Shown here: piece after piece, positions 26,623 to 39,719 of the stretch
Layout of the letters: each line of letters opens with the position of its first letter
How positions within the stretch are numbered: position 1 is the first letter of the stretch
Assembly (NCBI GenBank): GCA_025642065.1
Contig: JAODUP010000479.1
Span: forward strand, 186,001-250,000
Source: Paralvinella palmiformis
Taxonomy: Eukaryota; Annelida; Polychaeta; Terebellida; Alvinellidae
Reading direction: 5' to 3'
Length of the DNA: 64,000 nt
Notes under the pieces: generated by a model
Told to the model about the DNA's origin: nothing
Database searches by the model: none
The model's input: only the letters and a program-made list of their open reading frames with translations
Translations under genes and position numbers: made by a program

Positions 26623-26955
26623 CCTAGTGTAGAATCTGTACTGTCGCTGTATCAGATATATTGGCCTCTTGTGAAGGATGTTGTTACATTGTTAGATGGT
26701 CCCTGTTTGATGATGAATAGAACTCTCACAGGAAATGTGTCCCGGCTTCTTAATGGGTATAATTCGGACGATGCTTTAGAGAATGCTTCATTTCAAGCAC
26801 CAAAGCATCAGATGTCCCAGCCACCAGGATTGGCTTTACAGGATCAAAGCTTTGATAATGCATCTCCTTCAGCAATATCAGATGGAGACTCGGATCAGTG
26901 TGTTAGGTCAGATATAGGCCACGCATACCAATACTGGCAAATATCATGGCACAGA
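26623..26955 (+). other. Uncharacterised open stretch (about 110 codons), possible exon or gene relic
   Basis: An open frame from just after a TAA at 26620 runs to the CAGA repeat at about 26955. Its protein is not low-complexity: it includes VKDVVTLLDGPCLMMNRTLT, RLLNGYNSDDALENASF and QPPGLALQDQSFDNASPSA. It has no recognised motif. The frame then runs into simple repeat and ends near 27155. There is no ATG at a sensible upstream position, so it would have to be an internal exon or a fragment. Splice sites are not convincing. Confidence 0.25.
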
Positions 26956-27289
26956 CAGACAGATGGACAGACATATAGACAGAGATACAGACAGACAGAC
27001 AGACAGACAGAGAGACAGACAGACATACATACAGACATGTGTACGGCCCAGGATGAGACAGACACGAACAAACCACACGTATGTATGCACACACATATAT
27101 ACTCACGCACGCACACACTCGCACGCACACACACACGCACACACACACATATATAGACATGCCTAAATCCTCACACACCGGGACATACACACATGAAGAA
27201 CTTGCATTCAACAGTGAACTCTACATGTGGAAACGAAACAAAGCCTGAATAAAACCCAACAATTATCAGAAAAAACAAGTCCCTAACGA

Positions 27290-27680
27290 CCAGATCACAT
27301 TATTACGTCATTATATTAATTATACCATCATGTAACCATATCATTAACAATAAATTGTTGACATTGTCCAAATGACGTAATCCAATTATCCTTATTAAGG
27401 ATAACCTTTATTGTTATTATTCAAGTAATTGATGGACTTCTGTGGCATCATCATACGCACGCAGGCACGCACGCACGCACGCACACCAACACACACAAAT
27501 ACGCATTACACCATATCACCAGAAGTAATCTCGTATCTATATGCCTCATGTTATTACGTCACAATATTAATGATGTCATTATATCATCGTATCAGAAACA
27601 ATTAGATATTTTTATGATATTAATATTGTCTAAATGACTTAATTCAGTAATAACAAAATTAATTATTCCGAGATTAATTA
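27290..27680 (+). repeat. Diverged tandem duplication of about 250 bp
   Basis: 27295-27400 (cacattattacgtcattata ... gacattgtccaaatgacgta) resembles 27549-27650 (catgttattacgtcacaata ... tattgtctaaatgacttaat). A GCAC/CA microsatellite (27455-27495) lies between the copies. Confidence 0.55.
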
Positions 27681-27729
27681 ACGTATGTGACATCATATTA
27701 GGATAATATTTAAGGCTGGCTATAGAGAT

Positions 27730-28655
27730 TTAATGATGGGTATTGTTGTTTGTCGATATGCCGTAAGATCAATGTATAATGGTTTGTGCACCGAGCAAGT
27801 GTTCTCTGATAAACATCTATTCAAACACACATTCTCAGTGGTCAAATATTTTACATTCGGAGTGTCCGATGTAAATCTTTTACATTCTTAGTTGCTGACT
27901 TTACATACATGAGAAAGTTCTCTCACTAAGACATGTTATTTCAGGTTGATATTGTATTATGGATGAGTATACTGTACCTTCTTTAAACCTAATCTTGTAT
28001 CTTGGTTAGTCACAGAACACTAGTACCCTGGTTCAAATTGCTGTCGTGCTAATTCCGAGGGGTATTTCATATTTCACTTTGCTTCATTACCGCTGGAGAC
28101 CCTTGTGCCCCATTCAACCTATTACTTGCACTAAAGTAGTCCTAGTCGTAAAACATCAAAGATATTTAATCATTGTGCCCGATTTCAAACGTCTTTTAGT
28201 TTTTACAATACCGTTTCGGGGATTTATTCTCCTGGACATCTTTTTGACTTAGACAAACATTCCCTTGGAAGGAGCTATTATCCTCGAAAATTAAGTAGTC
28301 ACCTGATGGCTATTTAGGAATATTGTTATTATAATTTCACATCTTCATAACATATGTAGAGGAGTTTTACATATTGCGTCTGATGTTCTCAAATAAAGAG
28401 GTCAATCAGTTCATCCCAATAGGATCTTTAGATTGGTTTTCCAACTGGTGCAAGTGCTCAAATTTCGGGAAGCCGAATTGAGTTTGGATAAACGTAAATT
28501 GACTAGGATTGGGTTTCATGTTTATGTAAATTATAGAATTTATTTTGCACTGCGCCGACATTTCATTTCAGTAGAGCATTAAGCCATCTGCCAGGACTCT
28601 GAATAGTTTATGAATATATCTGTAATCAATATAGATAATCTAATAGGTAGGCTCC
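27730..28655. other. Unassigned intergenic sequence
   Basis: This is AT-rich sequence with no recognised repeats. A 68-codon frame at 28046 overlaps SINE-like wording (cattaccgctggagacccttg ... agtcctagtcgtaaaacatc at 28086-28158), which suggests a strongly diverged SINE body on the plus strand. Confidence 0.4.
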
Positions 28656-28807
28656 ACATAAGCTAACCTACTCGGCCTCAGGTTAACTCAATCTACTCAG
28701 GGTCCTCATCTCTCAGTCCAGTAAGTTTCCGAAGAGATTAGTCCATTAATACCCCCTACATACGCACACAACATACACGCACACACGTACACGTTCTCTC
28801 TATCTTC

Positions 28808-29668
<861 letters not shown>

Positions 29669-29738
<70 letters not shown>
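29669..29738 (+). repeat. (TA)n microsatellite right of the TIR element
   Basis: A pure TA run of about 70 bases directly abuts the right end of the TIR element. Confidence 0.95.
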
Positions 29739-29742
<4 letters not shown>

Positions 29743-29774
29743 GCTTTATGAGTTTGTTATTCAATATTATACAA

Positions 29775-30425
29775 TTAACCTCTATATACCACGCTCGATT
29801 TAGCCTTGACAAACCCCAGTCCACATACTACAGTCTGTTCAACATCTAACTTCAGTTGGCATAACATCCATAGTCCACATTAATATCAGACTCCGTCCAT
29901 TAAATTCTTACATTGTTTAGTTCATTCGTGCTATGCATATCTGAGTCCATTAAGCCTCCACATATCACGGTGTTCATTCAGCGTCTATATCACTGAGTTC
30001 GCTCAGTCTCAAACATCTCAGTCTACGTATCTATCACATACCTCGCTACCGTCAGCCTCTAAACACCTACATCCATCCTGCCTCCACACACTTCTGTCCA
30101 AACAGACTCCACATATCTCGATCCACTCAGTCTCTACACACCTCATAGTCCACTCAATTTTGATGCATCTGAGTGTACTCAGCTTCTGCACACATCAGTC
30201 CAAACCACTTCCACATACCGGCGTCCCCTCCGCCTTTACACGCCTTACTCAACTTAAGATTCACATACCTCAGTCCACTCACTCGTCTCCACACACTTCT
30301 ATCTAATCATTCCTGAGATCACTCAGCCTCCAGGTGTCTTAGTTCACTCAACTGCGATACACTGTATTCTACTCAACCTCTACACAATTCAATTCCCTCA
30401 GTTTACTTAACCTAGATATAACCCA
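29775..30425 (+). repeat. Decayed minisatellite, period about 25 bp
   Basis: The degenerate unit is close to CTCAGTCCACTCAGCCTCCA plus a few bases. Starts of the GCCTCCACA-like core fall at about 29954, 29981, 30006, 30055, 30080, 30105, 30130, 30182, 30206 and 30232, i.e. multiples of 24-27 bp. No unit is identical to its neighbour. Confidence 0.7.
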
Positions 30426-30431
30426 GCCCCC

Positions 30432-30483
<52 letters not shown>

Positions 30484-31164
30484 CGTGCGTGTGTGCGTGA
30501 GTGTGTGTGCGTACATGCGTATGTGAGTATGTGTGTGTGTGTGTTATTGTGTGGGTGTGCATGTGCATGATCGGGACTATCTCAACTGTAAGAACATTCT
30601 GTCGTTAGTATATACGATATTTCTATCACGTCATGCAATTCTCTCTGACGGATTTACAATAATGGAGGCGTTTGTTAATTCCTCAAATGTCCCTTTTTGG
30701 TACAAAGTTGCGAGCAGAGCCTGCCTTTATACCAATAGTAATTAATTTACGTTCATATAGAAAACAAATGGTTGACGGTTCAACTATACGTAATATGTAC
30801 GTTTAAATCGAAGGAATCGGAGATCTGCCAAACATCCGGTGTTCTTGATTATAGGTGACATACATCATACATCGATAGGTGTAGTAATGCAACTTGCATC
30901 ACGCCTAACTACATATACATATTGAAACTTAAATTAGGCGTTGATGAGGATTTACTCAGGATTGAGGAGAAATTTAGTTCTAGTCCAGTATACTCCATTG
31001 TTCAATATTGACAGATTAACGGAATTATCACCCAAGTTCGTCACGTATTCTATTTGAACCATTTAGGTTGCCTGAGGCACCGAAAGTCAGTAAAAGGAGT
31101 GAACGTTGTACAGTAGTCCCAGTACTAACTGTGACTCGGGACCAATTGTGTTCTTAAGATTTAT

Positions 31165-31475
31165 ATAGAAATGAACCCAGAATGAAGGCCAGGTCAACAT
31201 CTGTGGCGTCGAAATATTGTTTTATATACGTTTCTTTTGAACGGTATTAAATTGTTGTTGACAATAAACTGTCGTATCAGTGTAGTTATACATTTATTAA
31301 TGTATCGTTGAAATGCAGGCTATCGCTGGCTTACTACGAGCAGTGTTTCTAAATGATCAATATTATATGTGCTTCGCCTTCCAGTAAGTAGTAGTTCCGC
31401 TTCCCTGTGGATATGACACATTTATCACATACGAGAAGCCAAATCTGCCCCCCCCCCCACACACACACAGACGAA
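31165..31475 (+). repeat. Interspersed repeat family R1, old copy
   Basis: Weak but co-linear matches to copy 1 include ggtcaacatctgtggcgtcg, the ttgaaatgcaggc region and cttccctgtggatatgacac followed by acgagaagccaaat. Confidence 0.5.
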
Positions 31476-31769
31476 GAGTCCAAATTAATTATTATTGTTT
31501 ATGTTTAATTTCTAATTTCTTAATATATGTTATTATATCAGATAATATGTATATTACCAAAAATTCTTCAGGTATTGTGTATTACATTTCAGTTAGCAAT
31601 ACACGTGTTATGTGAATATGTCAGGTAATATACATATTACCTGATTATAGAAATTAACTCGAACATATATAGGTTTATATAAGTATTAATATACGGAGTT
31701 GTAACTTTGTGTATATTTAGATATAAGCATGTTTAGGCTTCAAGTATGTTTTAGAGATACTTGGATCTT

Positions 31770-32032
31770 GATGTTCAATTCAACCTCCAAATACGTGATT
31801 GCACTTGGCCTCCTTATTACTCAGTCTTCATATATCCGAGGTAGCTCAGAATTCACATATTCACTTATCTCAGTCCCACTCAGCACACACCCACTGACTT
31901 TAATTCAGTAGGCCTCCACAAGCCATGGTACAACTCCACATGCATAAATACATCCATTTTCCAAATATCTCAGTCCACTCTTTCTCAACATGCCTCACCC
32001 TATTAAGCCTCCACAGACCTCGGAATTCGTAC
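31770..32032 (+). repeat. Second tract of the decayed 25-bp minisatellite
   Basis: The same core recurs (tcagtaggcctccacaagcc near 31905, tctcagtccactctttctca near 31969, ttaagcctccacagacctcg near 32003). A short piece is also visible at 28660-28740. The TIR element at 28914 and other sequence separate these tracts. Confidence 0.55.
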
Positions 32033-32038
32033 ACCCTT

Positions 32039-32185
32039 GTCCACGACGGCGTAGTGGCTACTGCACTGCGTGGCAAGGCTCCAGTTTCTCGGTTCAAATC
32101 TGGCTCACACATATCTTTGTGTTTTGGTAGGGAACAGCCCCTCCCTAAATTTCTCATGTATGACCAGTGCCGAGCCTAAACAACT
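32039..32185 (+). mobile_element. tRNA-derived SINE, family C
   Basis: It contains cgtagtggctactgcactgc (A box) and cggttcaaatctggctcac (B box), then a non-A/B body ending in caactcaactcaatc. A related copy lies at 43283. Confidence 0.6.
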
Positions 32186-32329
32186 CAACTCAATCTTGAC
32201 CGTTGGTTTAGTTACATATTCTGTTTCAAACTCATTGGTGCACAAAGAGCCTTTTATTGAGCATCAGGTATATAATATAGACGGCAGTGTCTTGCCTTTG
32301 ATGAACTGTATTTAAAAAAAATCCTTCTG

Positions 32330-34345
32330 AGAATTTCCAACAATCGACCAAATGACTTAAGACCATATCCAGCAAGAAATATGGTTAATCAGCTACTGGC
32401 CGCACCCAAATGAACGAAAGAACTAAGAAGAAAAAGCCCCGTCGAAGCCCAGTTAGTGGATGTAATCTAATATACATGTATAGGTCATTCACCTAGTCGG
32501 ATTACATAATGTTTACTGTATATAGTAATTACCAAAAAACAAACTATTACTCCGAGTTTTGAGTTGGCATGGAAAATGTCATTTTAATTTCGGTGAAAAC
32601 ATTCCATATTAATTAATCGTAATTACTTCCTCGGTAATTACCGCATTTGGTTGCTAGTTTTAGATTAAGTAGACCTGTAATGTTTCTGTAAACAATCGGG
32701 TTATCCGCAAGATTCACGTTATAGCAATAACGATTTTCGATTAACAAATCGTCGTTAAGGTAAACACCCCCAACGGAACGGTCGATTTAACGTCGTCATT
32801 GTGAAAAAGTCGTACGCCGCTGTCACTTTTTGAAATAGAATTTTAATGTTTCACCGGATGATCTTTAATGTGAGATTACTGATTTGTTTATATGTTGGGA
32901 TTAAATGCCTGGTGAACAATACATGTGCGTGTGTGAGAGCGCGCGCGAAAGCATGTGTTATTTCGGTGTTTCCTTTAACAAAACTGTACTAGTATATATT
33001 CATCACTGTTGAAGGAGACTCTCTCCCCCACCCAATCGCTCTCTCTCTCTCTCTCTCTGCGTGTGTGTGTCTGTGTGTGTTATTTTTAAACACATAGCCC
33101 ACGACTAGCTGCTAATAGAGAAGCGGGTTTGTGTATGTACGTGAGCAACTGTATGCACATATTTACCCGTCCACGTACGCCTATAGTTGGCTGCGTGACC
33201 ACATACACATACACATGCGTGTGCTCGCGCACACGTGCCCCTATGTGTGGGTTCATCTTCCGGTCTATTTAAGAAGGATGTTTCATATTTAATATTACCT
33301 ATTAAATTCCGGATACCACGTGGCCCATTTAGCAAACAACGTGTCTAAACACAGCCCTCATACACCAGTTTTGAGGAAATATATATGAACAAATCTACTC
33401 CTATCTACCTATGTATGTAATTGTAGACGCATACATACGCAGATACGTATATATGTGGGGATTTTATGTATACGCGCATACACATCATTCATCTTTGGCA
33501 TGGTTCGCTCATTCCCTACATCAACGACCTATTTTCAGAAGCAGAAAAATTGCACAAACAAATCAAACGACATCCTCGTATCACTTGGAATTGTCCAAGA
33601 ACAGGGTTCTAAGCCGCTAGTTGTTTTCAGGATAAACAGCCCGCGGCTTGGTAATAAGTGATCCGTGTCTACATGAGTCACACCTCGCCGATTACGGCAC
33701 CATTATGATATTAACTATAAGTGAGGCTGGAGGATGATGGAAGAACCGCAAACAGGACAACGATTATGATTAAAGTCCTCTTCAGTTTTATCTGTTTATA
33801 CGATCTATCTCCAGATTATTGTCACGTCGTTCACGTAGCGTAGAGCAAGAATGGGATAGCTGCTGCGGTGGGCGAGGCGTATCCGCTTCGTAGGCTAATC
33901 TAAAGGCTTTCCATCATTGTTGTTGTTCTTTGAAGTCGACACGTTTCGACTTTGGACTCCCTTAAATTCCCGTGGTGCACACCAGATAAATGGGGTCGAA
34001 TGGGTGGAATAGAACCACGAATCGTGTGGATAGCTGCCGACCACTCCACCTGCTGAACCATCGCAACTCACATGATATAGGTCTAGTATAAGGTGGCGAT
34101 GGCGACTTTCATGTTACACGTCCATGGTGACTGGCTAGCGGGTAATGAACGACGATGACGTCACGTTTCTTAACGCCATTTCCAAGGTCAAGGTCGAGGT
34201 AAACGAAGACCCCCTCGAAAATTCTCACGGACGTATACTACCTACAATCCTATGAATGGTAGCTCTCAGTGGGGGGTGCATGCACAACGGCACGGCTTTT
34301 AATCATCTCGGGGACCTCATGAGCAGACATCACGCACATCGCCCA
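32330..34345. other. Unassigned intergenic sequence with simple repeats
   Basis: It contains a CT/GT tract at 33040-33080 and a more GC-balanced part at 33600-34345. No gene was recognised. Low-complexity frames at 33105-33335 are not genes. Confidence 0.5.
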
Positions 34346-34539
34346 ACGACGTTACTTACAGTAAAACACTAATATTCCTTCATGTCGCTGTTACGACCAC
34401 CAGGAAGAGGCTATGATGACGATCATACAGTTTCCCAACTTTGATTGCTATTCTCCGGCTTAACGGCATGGGACTCACCAGTATGAACTGTGTGGCAATA
34501 CAAATGGAGAGATCGCGATAATGAGTGAATGAATGATTT

Positions 34540-34616
34540 TACAGTTGAATACGAATTAATCGCCACATCGCTCTTGCGACAAAACACGAATACGTACTTA
34601 TTCAGGTACTACTGTA
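34540..34616. mobile_element. Small inverted-end sequence, TACAGT...ACTGTA
   Basis: It starts tacagttgaatacgaatt and ends ggtactactgta, so the outermost bases are inverted repeats. Another TACAGTAAAAC lies at 34357. It is possibly a deleted pogo-type element. Confidence 0.35.
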
Positions 34617-34846
34617 ACAATTAGACCCAGCCATCCGATGGTTTAACCCGCTTTAGGCCTAAACAATAAATACCGAAAAACAGCCCTAATCTGTTTAATA
34701 TTCCCAGCTTTCGTAGAAATGCCCATCATTCGCGCAGCCTGTTGAATAGCGACGCGGCCGGTATTGTAGCACATGTAGGCCACCACCTCGTTATTACGAC
34801 CAGCCGCTAACTCTGGAAAGCGTCGTCCGACATCCGTCATCTCGCC

Positions 34847-35022
34847 ATTGATGTTTTACGACCACTTTTGTGCACATGGTAGGCTAAATGGGCCGAGCGA
34901 CCTCCAAAGGTAATGATGCGAAGTCAAAGACGAAACAACCTTCAGATATGCCCACGCCGAGATTTGAACACGGGTGGTAGTGATCGTAGTCCAACACGTT
35001 ACCGCTAGACCACGGAAGCGCC
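34847..35022 (-). mobile_element. tRNA-derived SINE, family A
   Basis: This full-length copy reads gttttacgaccacttttgtg to taccgctagaccacggaagc on the plus strand. It is one of the least diverged copies, which makes it a good consensus seed. Confidence 0.87.
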
Positions 35023-35476
35023 AATTTCCCATTCACAGATCCGATGCCTAAAGATTCCACAATCGAGTCCAGGTTCGACTGTAGTGGTTGCGTTAATCGT
35101 CTTCCACCTCCCCCCTCCACTATCCCAGCATCTCGTAGTCACTGCGTGTTATAATACGCGCCAGACAAACCGGTAACATCCACGATGATCGGTAAATAAT
35201 TAAAATTTTGCCCTCAGGCACGGAAACAAAGGTGATTAGAGAGTCGAGAAAATGTGATTGACATTAATTGTTATACGACGTTCAGCTCATCGATATCGTT
35301 ATCGATATATTAGACGGAAATCGATGACCAGAAATGGGAATTATTTATAATGTGAGAAGTCAAAATGGAGACATTCTTCATTCCCGCAACAATTGAACAC
35401 TACAACGGATGTGAATATCACGAAATGATATGTTAGTTACCTGTAAATATTAAAAGGTTATATATAAAACCACATT

Positions 35477-35536
<60 letters not shown>

Positions 35537-35540
35537 TCTT

Positions 35541-35670
35541 CTTGCGTGGGCAGATATGAAGGTTGTTTCATCTTTGACTTCGCATCATTACCTTTGGAGG
35601 TCGTTCGGCACATTTAGCCTACCATATGCACAAAAGTGGCCGTAAAACATCAATCATCACAATCATCTTC
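35541..35670 (+). mobile_element. SINE, 5'-truncated
   Basis: It begins inside the element (gcgtgggcagatatgaaggt) directly after a (TA)n run and continues through ggtcgttcggcacatttagc to the ATC-repeat tail caatcatcacaatcatc. The tRNA-like head is lost. Confidence 0.8.
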
Positions 35671-35839
35671 TTCTTTTGGCAGTTATTTTCCAATATCCAG
35701 TTTTATATTTTAATAGCCATTTGTTTTGGGTAGTAAGTCAAATTATGTTTAAGGCCAGACCTTTTCGTCAAATTTTTACTTCAATTACTCATTTAAATAT
35801 TTAATCGAGAGTGTCGAATTGGATTTTATATGTACCCCC

Positions 35840-35872
35840 CCCTCTCTCTCTATCCTCTCTCTCTCTCTCTTT

Positions 35873-35919
<47 letters not shown>

Positions 35920-35920
35920 T

Positions 35921-36000
<80 letters not shown>
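35840..36000 (+). repeat. Alternating (CT)n and (TA)n microsatellites
   Basis: CT, TA, CT, TA blocks follow each other, suggesting duplication of a CT-TA pair. The same CT-TA pairing is seen at 28811-28910, 48528-48620 and 52576-52820. Confidence 0.93.
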
Positions 36001-36001
<1 letters not shown>

Positions 36002-36683
36002 TTCTTCCTGAAGCAATCATTAGTAGATATAATTCCTAGCCCATGAAGTAGCCATGTTCTCTTATCAAGTCACGTGGTCTCTTATTGGTCAAAAGATAGA
36101 AAATGTGGCTTTGGATCGAAGTCTTCAAAGACTTCCTTGTCTCATCTCATTAGTGTTTAAAGACCGCAGGGCCTCATATAAATTGACATCAAGACGGATG
36201 TTCGGCAATAATTAATATGAAAATTGTTGTTACCGTCAGGATATTTCAGATGTTACACATGTTACAGGTGTTACAAGTATCTTGAAAATACTAGATGCGT
36301 AATACATGTTAAACTTTCTACATATTTGTCAATGTCCCAGGTTTTATCCCCGTAATAAATAAAATATACATCACACATGTCATAGATCTTTTTTTTTAAA
36401 TATGTATTTCGCATAAAACACATGTCTGTGGTATAATAGATGTCATATATGTTGAATGTGTCAATGTTTTCCGGGATGGGTAAAATGTCCTCTATGTTGT
36501 GGTCACGTAATAATGACGAACATGACGTCACGACGGCGTCACATAATATACAACACGAATCACTACAAATAAACAAGGATTATTCATAATATATTAATAA
36601 TAATACAGGTGTTGAGACCCCTTTAAAATATTCTGAAACTAAATACGGAATGTTATAAAAGCACAATGAAAATAACTAACAAA

Positions 36684-36842
36684 TGTTTTATGGCCACGTT
36701 TGTGCAAATGGTAGGTTAAATGGGCCGAGCGACCTCCGACGTTAATGAGGCGAAGTCAAAGATGAAATACCCTCCAGACATGAACACTTCAAGATTTATA
36801 CTCAGGTGGCCAGACGCGCTACCGGTTAGGGCATTACGTGTC
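36684..36842 (-). mobile_element. tRNA-derived SINE, family B head
   Basis: The plus strand reads gttttatggccacgtttgtg, then aaatgggccgagcgacctcc, and ends cagacgcgctaccggttagg, the complement of a family B A-box region. Confidence 0.75.
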
Positions 36843-37238
36843 CCACATCGAGAGTTGGATGAAACATCCCCCAGTGTTGATAACAAATTATATTACGAGC
36901 CTGGACCGTTAATAAAACTGGATGCTTGTAGAACCATCGATGCAGTTTTTCCTTTCCAGTGTATTTTGTCGAGAAAAAGACGACTTTGTTCTGTGAGACT
37001 TTCATTCTTTATTGTTTTGTAAATTGACATAATCAGGAATTAATTTGTCAATAAAAACATATATTAAACTTTCTTAGCGCTGGAACTAGTCGGTGAGTGA
37101 ATCAGTGGGTGAGTTAGATCAGTCAATCGGTCGGTCCGTCGGTCGGTCGGTCAGCCACAGAAAGGCGAACATCCAAATTTGAGTAGGAATTCATTATTCT
37201 GGTTTCTATTCAAAGGTCATACACACGCGCGCACGCAC

Positions 37239-37344
<106 letters not shown>

Positions 37345-37436
37345 AAAAGAAATGCATAGTCCCATAATAGGCACTCACATAGCACGCACCGTAATAGTGA
37401 ATACTGTCATTGAACTACTCTTGTGTATTTACAAAT

Positions 37437-37483
<47 letters not shown>

Positions 37484-37606
37484 ACTGTATATATGTACAC
37501 TGGTCAGAGAATCAACACAATAATTCATACAATAAATACATTCATAAATCTATACCTTTATACGTACTTGAATCTAAGCACTAAAACATTCACCGCCACA
37601 TATCTA

Positions 37607-37747
<141 letters not shown>

Positions 37748-37776
37748 ACTAACCTAGTTACCGCCCTATTTGTCAG

Positions 37777-37778
<2 letters not shown>

Positions 37779-37824
<46 letters not shown>

Positions 37825-37829
37825 GTATA

Positions 37830-37899
<70 letters not shown>
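37779..37899 (+). repeat. (TA)n and (GT)n microsatellites
   Basis: TA repeats to about 37821 are followed by aatagtatattagt and then a GT run of about 66 bases. Confidence 0.95.
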
Positions 37900-37900
<1 letters not shown>

Positions 37901-38284
37901 ATAAAACACGTTTCAGAACCTTATTTGGTAACAGACATGTTTCTGTCTGGATCATGACGGAGTACCAGACTTACACAAGATCCATATTCCAAACATCCTG
38001 ACAAGGTGTTTCTGTGATATAACTCCAGATTTATCCGAATTTAAGATGGCCAACAGACAACTAGACGCCTATATGCTAAGGATATTGCCACTCACTCACT
38101 CACTCACTCACCCACTCACTCGCTCGCTCACTTGCTCACTCACTCACTCACTCATTCATTCACTCACTGACAAATAGGGCGGTAACTAGGTTAGTAACTT
38201 AGTGTTGATTCTCTGAACCAGTGTCACCACTCATTCACACAGTCCGCATTTGTCGTGTTGAATTGTTATGATGTATAATTTTTT

Positions 38285-38515
38285 AAACCAATGCATACTA
38301 CTGCTGACTGTAAACTGATAGATATCAAAATAGATATGTTTTATATGTGTTAGAGTGTCCGTGAACCACAAAAACGAATCGTTTACTACGGGTTCGGGTG
38401 CTAAATGCTCCTTGTGTGTTTGTGGTGTAAGTATCCTACAGCCAATCGCTTCCCTGTGGGATTGACACATTTTTGTGACTAACAAATTGACTACGCCCCT
38501 CACACTAACCACTAT
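38285..38515 (+). repeat. Interspersed repeat family R1, old fragment
   Basis: Matches include tactgctgactgtaaactg, gtttactacgggttcgg and cgcttccctgtgggattgac. It immediately follows the fold-back element. Confidence 0.5.
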
Positions 38516-39176
38516 ATTAGACTCGTGGTGAAATTTTATATTATATATATATGTTTAGCTTCATGATTTATTTATTCACGCGCTTATGAAACAATAAGCT
38601 TTTTTATATTTAGGTGGTGACTCTCTGTTTCAGGGCTCTCTATTTTGGGCTGATTGAAAATACTAGTATTTCTGCTATTGTCGGATATTATATGTACTGA
38701 TTTATATGCTTTATTTCCAGTTATAGCTGTGTTATATAAGTACTAATATATAAAATTTATTTTCTATTTAGGTAGTAGTCGTTTGATCATAATTCTGTAA
38801 GAATTATAAACATATATATCCTAAAACACATACACACACACACACTTGGTACCATCTGCTTAATGCTTATCAACTCTCGTTGTAGTGCCATTTTCTGAAT
38901 CAATAAGACTTCTTACTAGTTGCAAAGTATATGTTGGGCTTAGTATAAATCAATTAACGTTTGCACATTTCAATCGCACAGAGATTTAATTCAAGATTTA
39001 AAGGCACGAAACACACCTGACCACCATTAATTCTTTGTATAGCCATTGGCTGCCACTAATGATGAAGGTATAATTGAATGAATGGGCTAACTGTAGGAAC
39101 AAGATTCTCTTATATATAAAAACAACTAAATTAAAAAAGGCAGGTTAAGAATATGGGACTGTGAGAATATACACAC

Positions 39177-39178
<2 letters not shown>

Positions 39179-39255
<77 letters not shown>
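39179..39255 (+). repeat. (AC)n microsatellite
   Basis: AC run of nearly 80 bases, followed by more CA-rich sequence to 39345 and a TA run to 39401. Confidence 0.95.
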
Positions 39256-39260
<5 letters not shown>

Positions 39261-39344
39261 AGCTATGTGTCTATGTTTGTGCGTATACATACATACACAC
39301 ACACATATATATACATACACACACAAAACACACACACACACACT

Positions 39345-39404
<60 letters not shown>

Positions 39405-39460
39405 CTTGTGTGTTTATGCATGAATGTGTGTACATCGTGACATAAATGTGAAATTCTGTT

Positions 39461-39627
39461 GTATTACGGCCACTATTGTGCAGACACAGAAGCCAAAGTC
39501 GCACAACTTAAGCCTACAAGACACACTAAAGATGAAATATCCTTCAAACACAGTTACGCCCGGAATCACATCGCCGTCATAGAAGTCTGGAACCGAACGC
39601 GATAACAGTTAGGCCACAGATAAGCGC
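39461..39627 (-). mobile_element. Diverged tRNA-derived SINE upstream of the GPCR promoter
   Basis: The ends are recognisable (attacggccactattgtgca and gcgataacagttaggccaca), but the interior has drifted. It lies about 100 bp before the CpG-rich region begins. Confidence 0.6.
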
Positions 39628-39719
39628 TTATCGTGACATTGGCGACTCATTTTACTCAAAGACATCCATCCTCAAGACATCGTTTAGAACATAAATAATT
39701 ACCGGCCACATCCTGCCAT

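Noticed and set aside
34643..34840. Minus-strand frame with AIQQAARMMGIST, resembling a helix-turn-helix
   Set aside because: The frame is 65 codons, has no further transposase motif and abuts a SINE. Too little to call.
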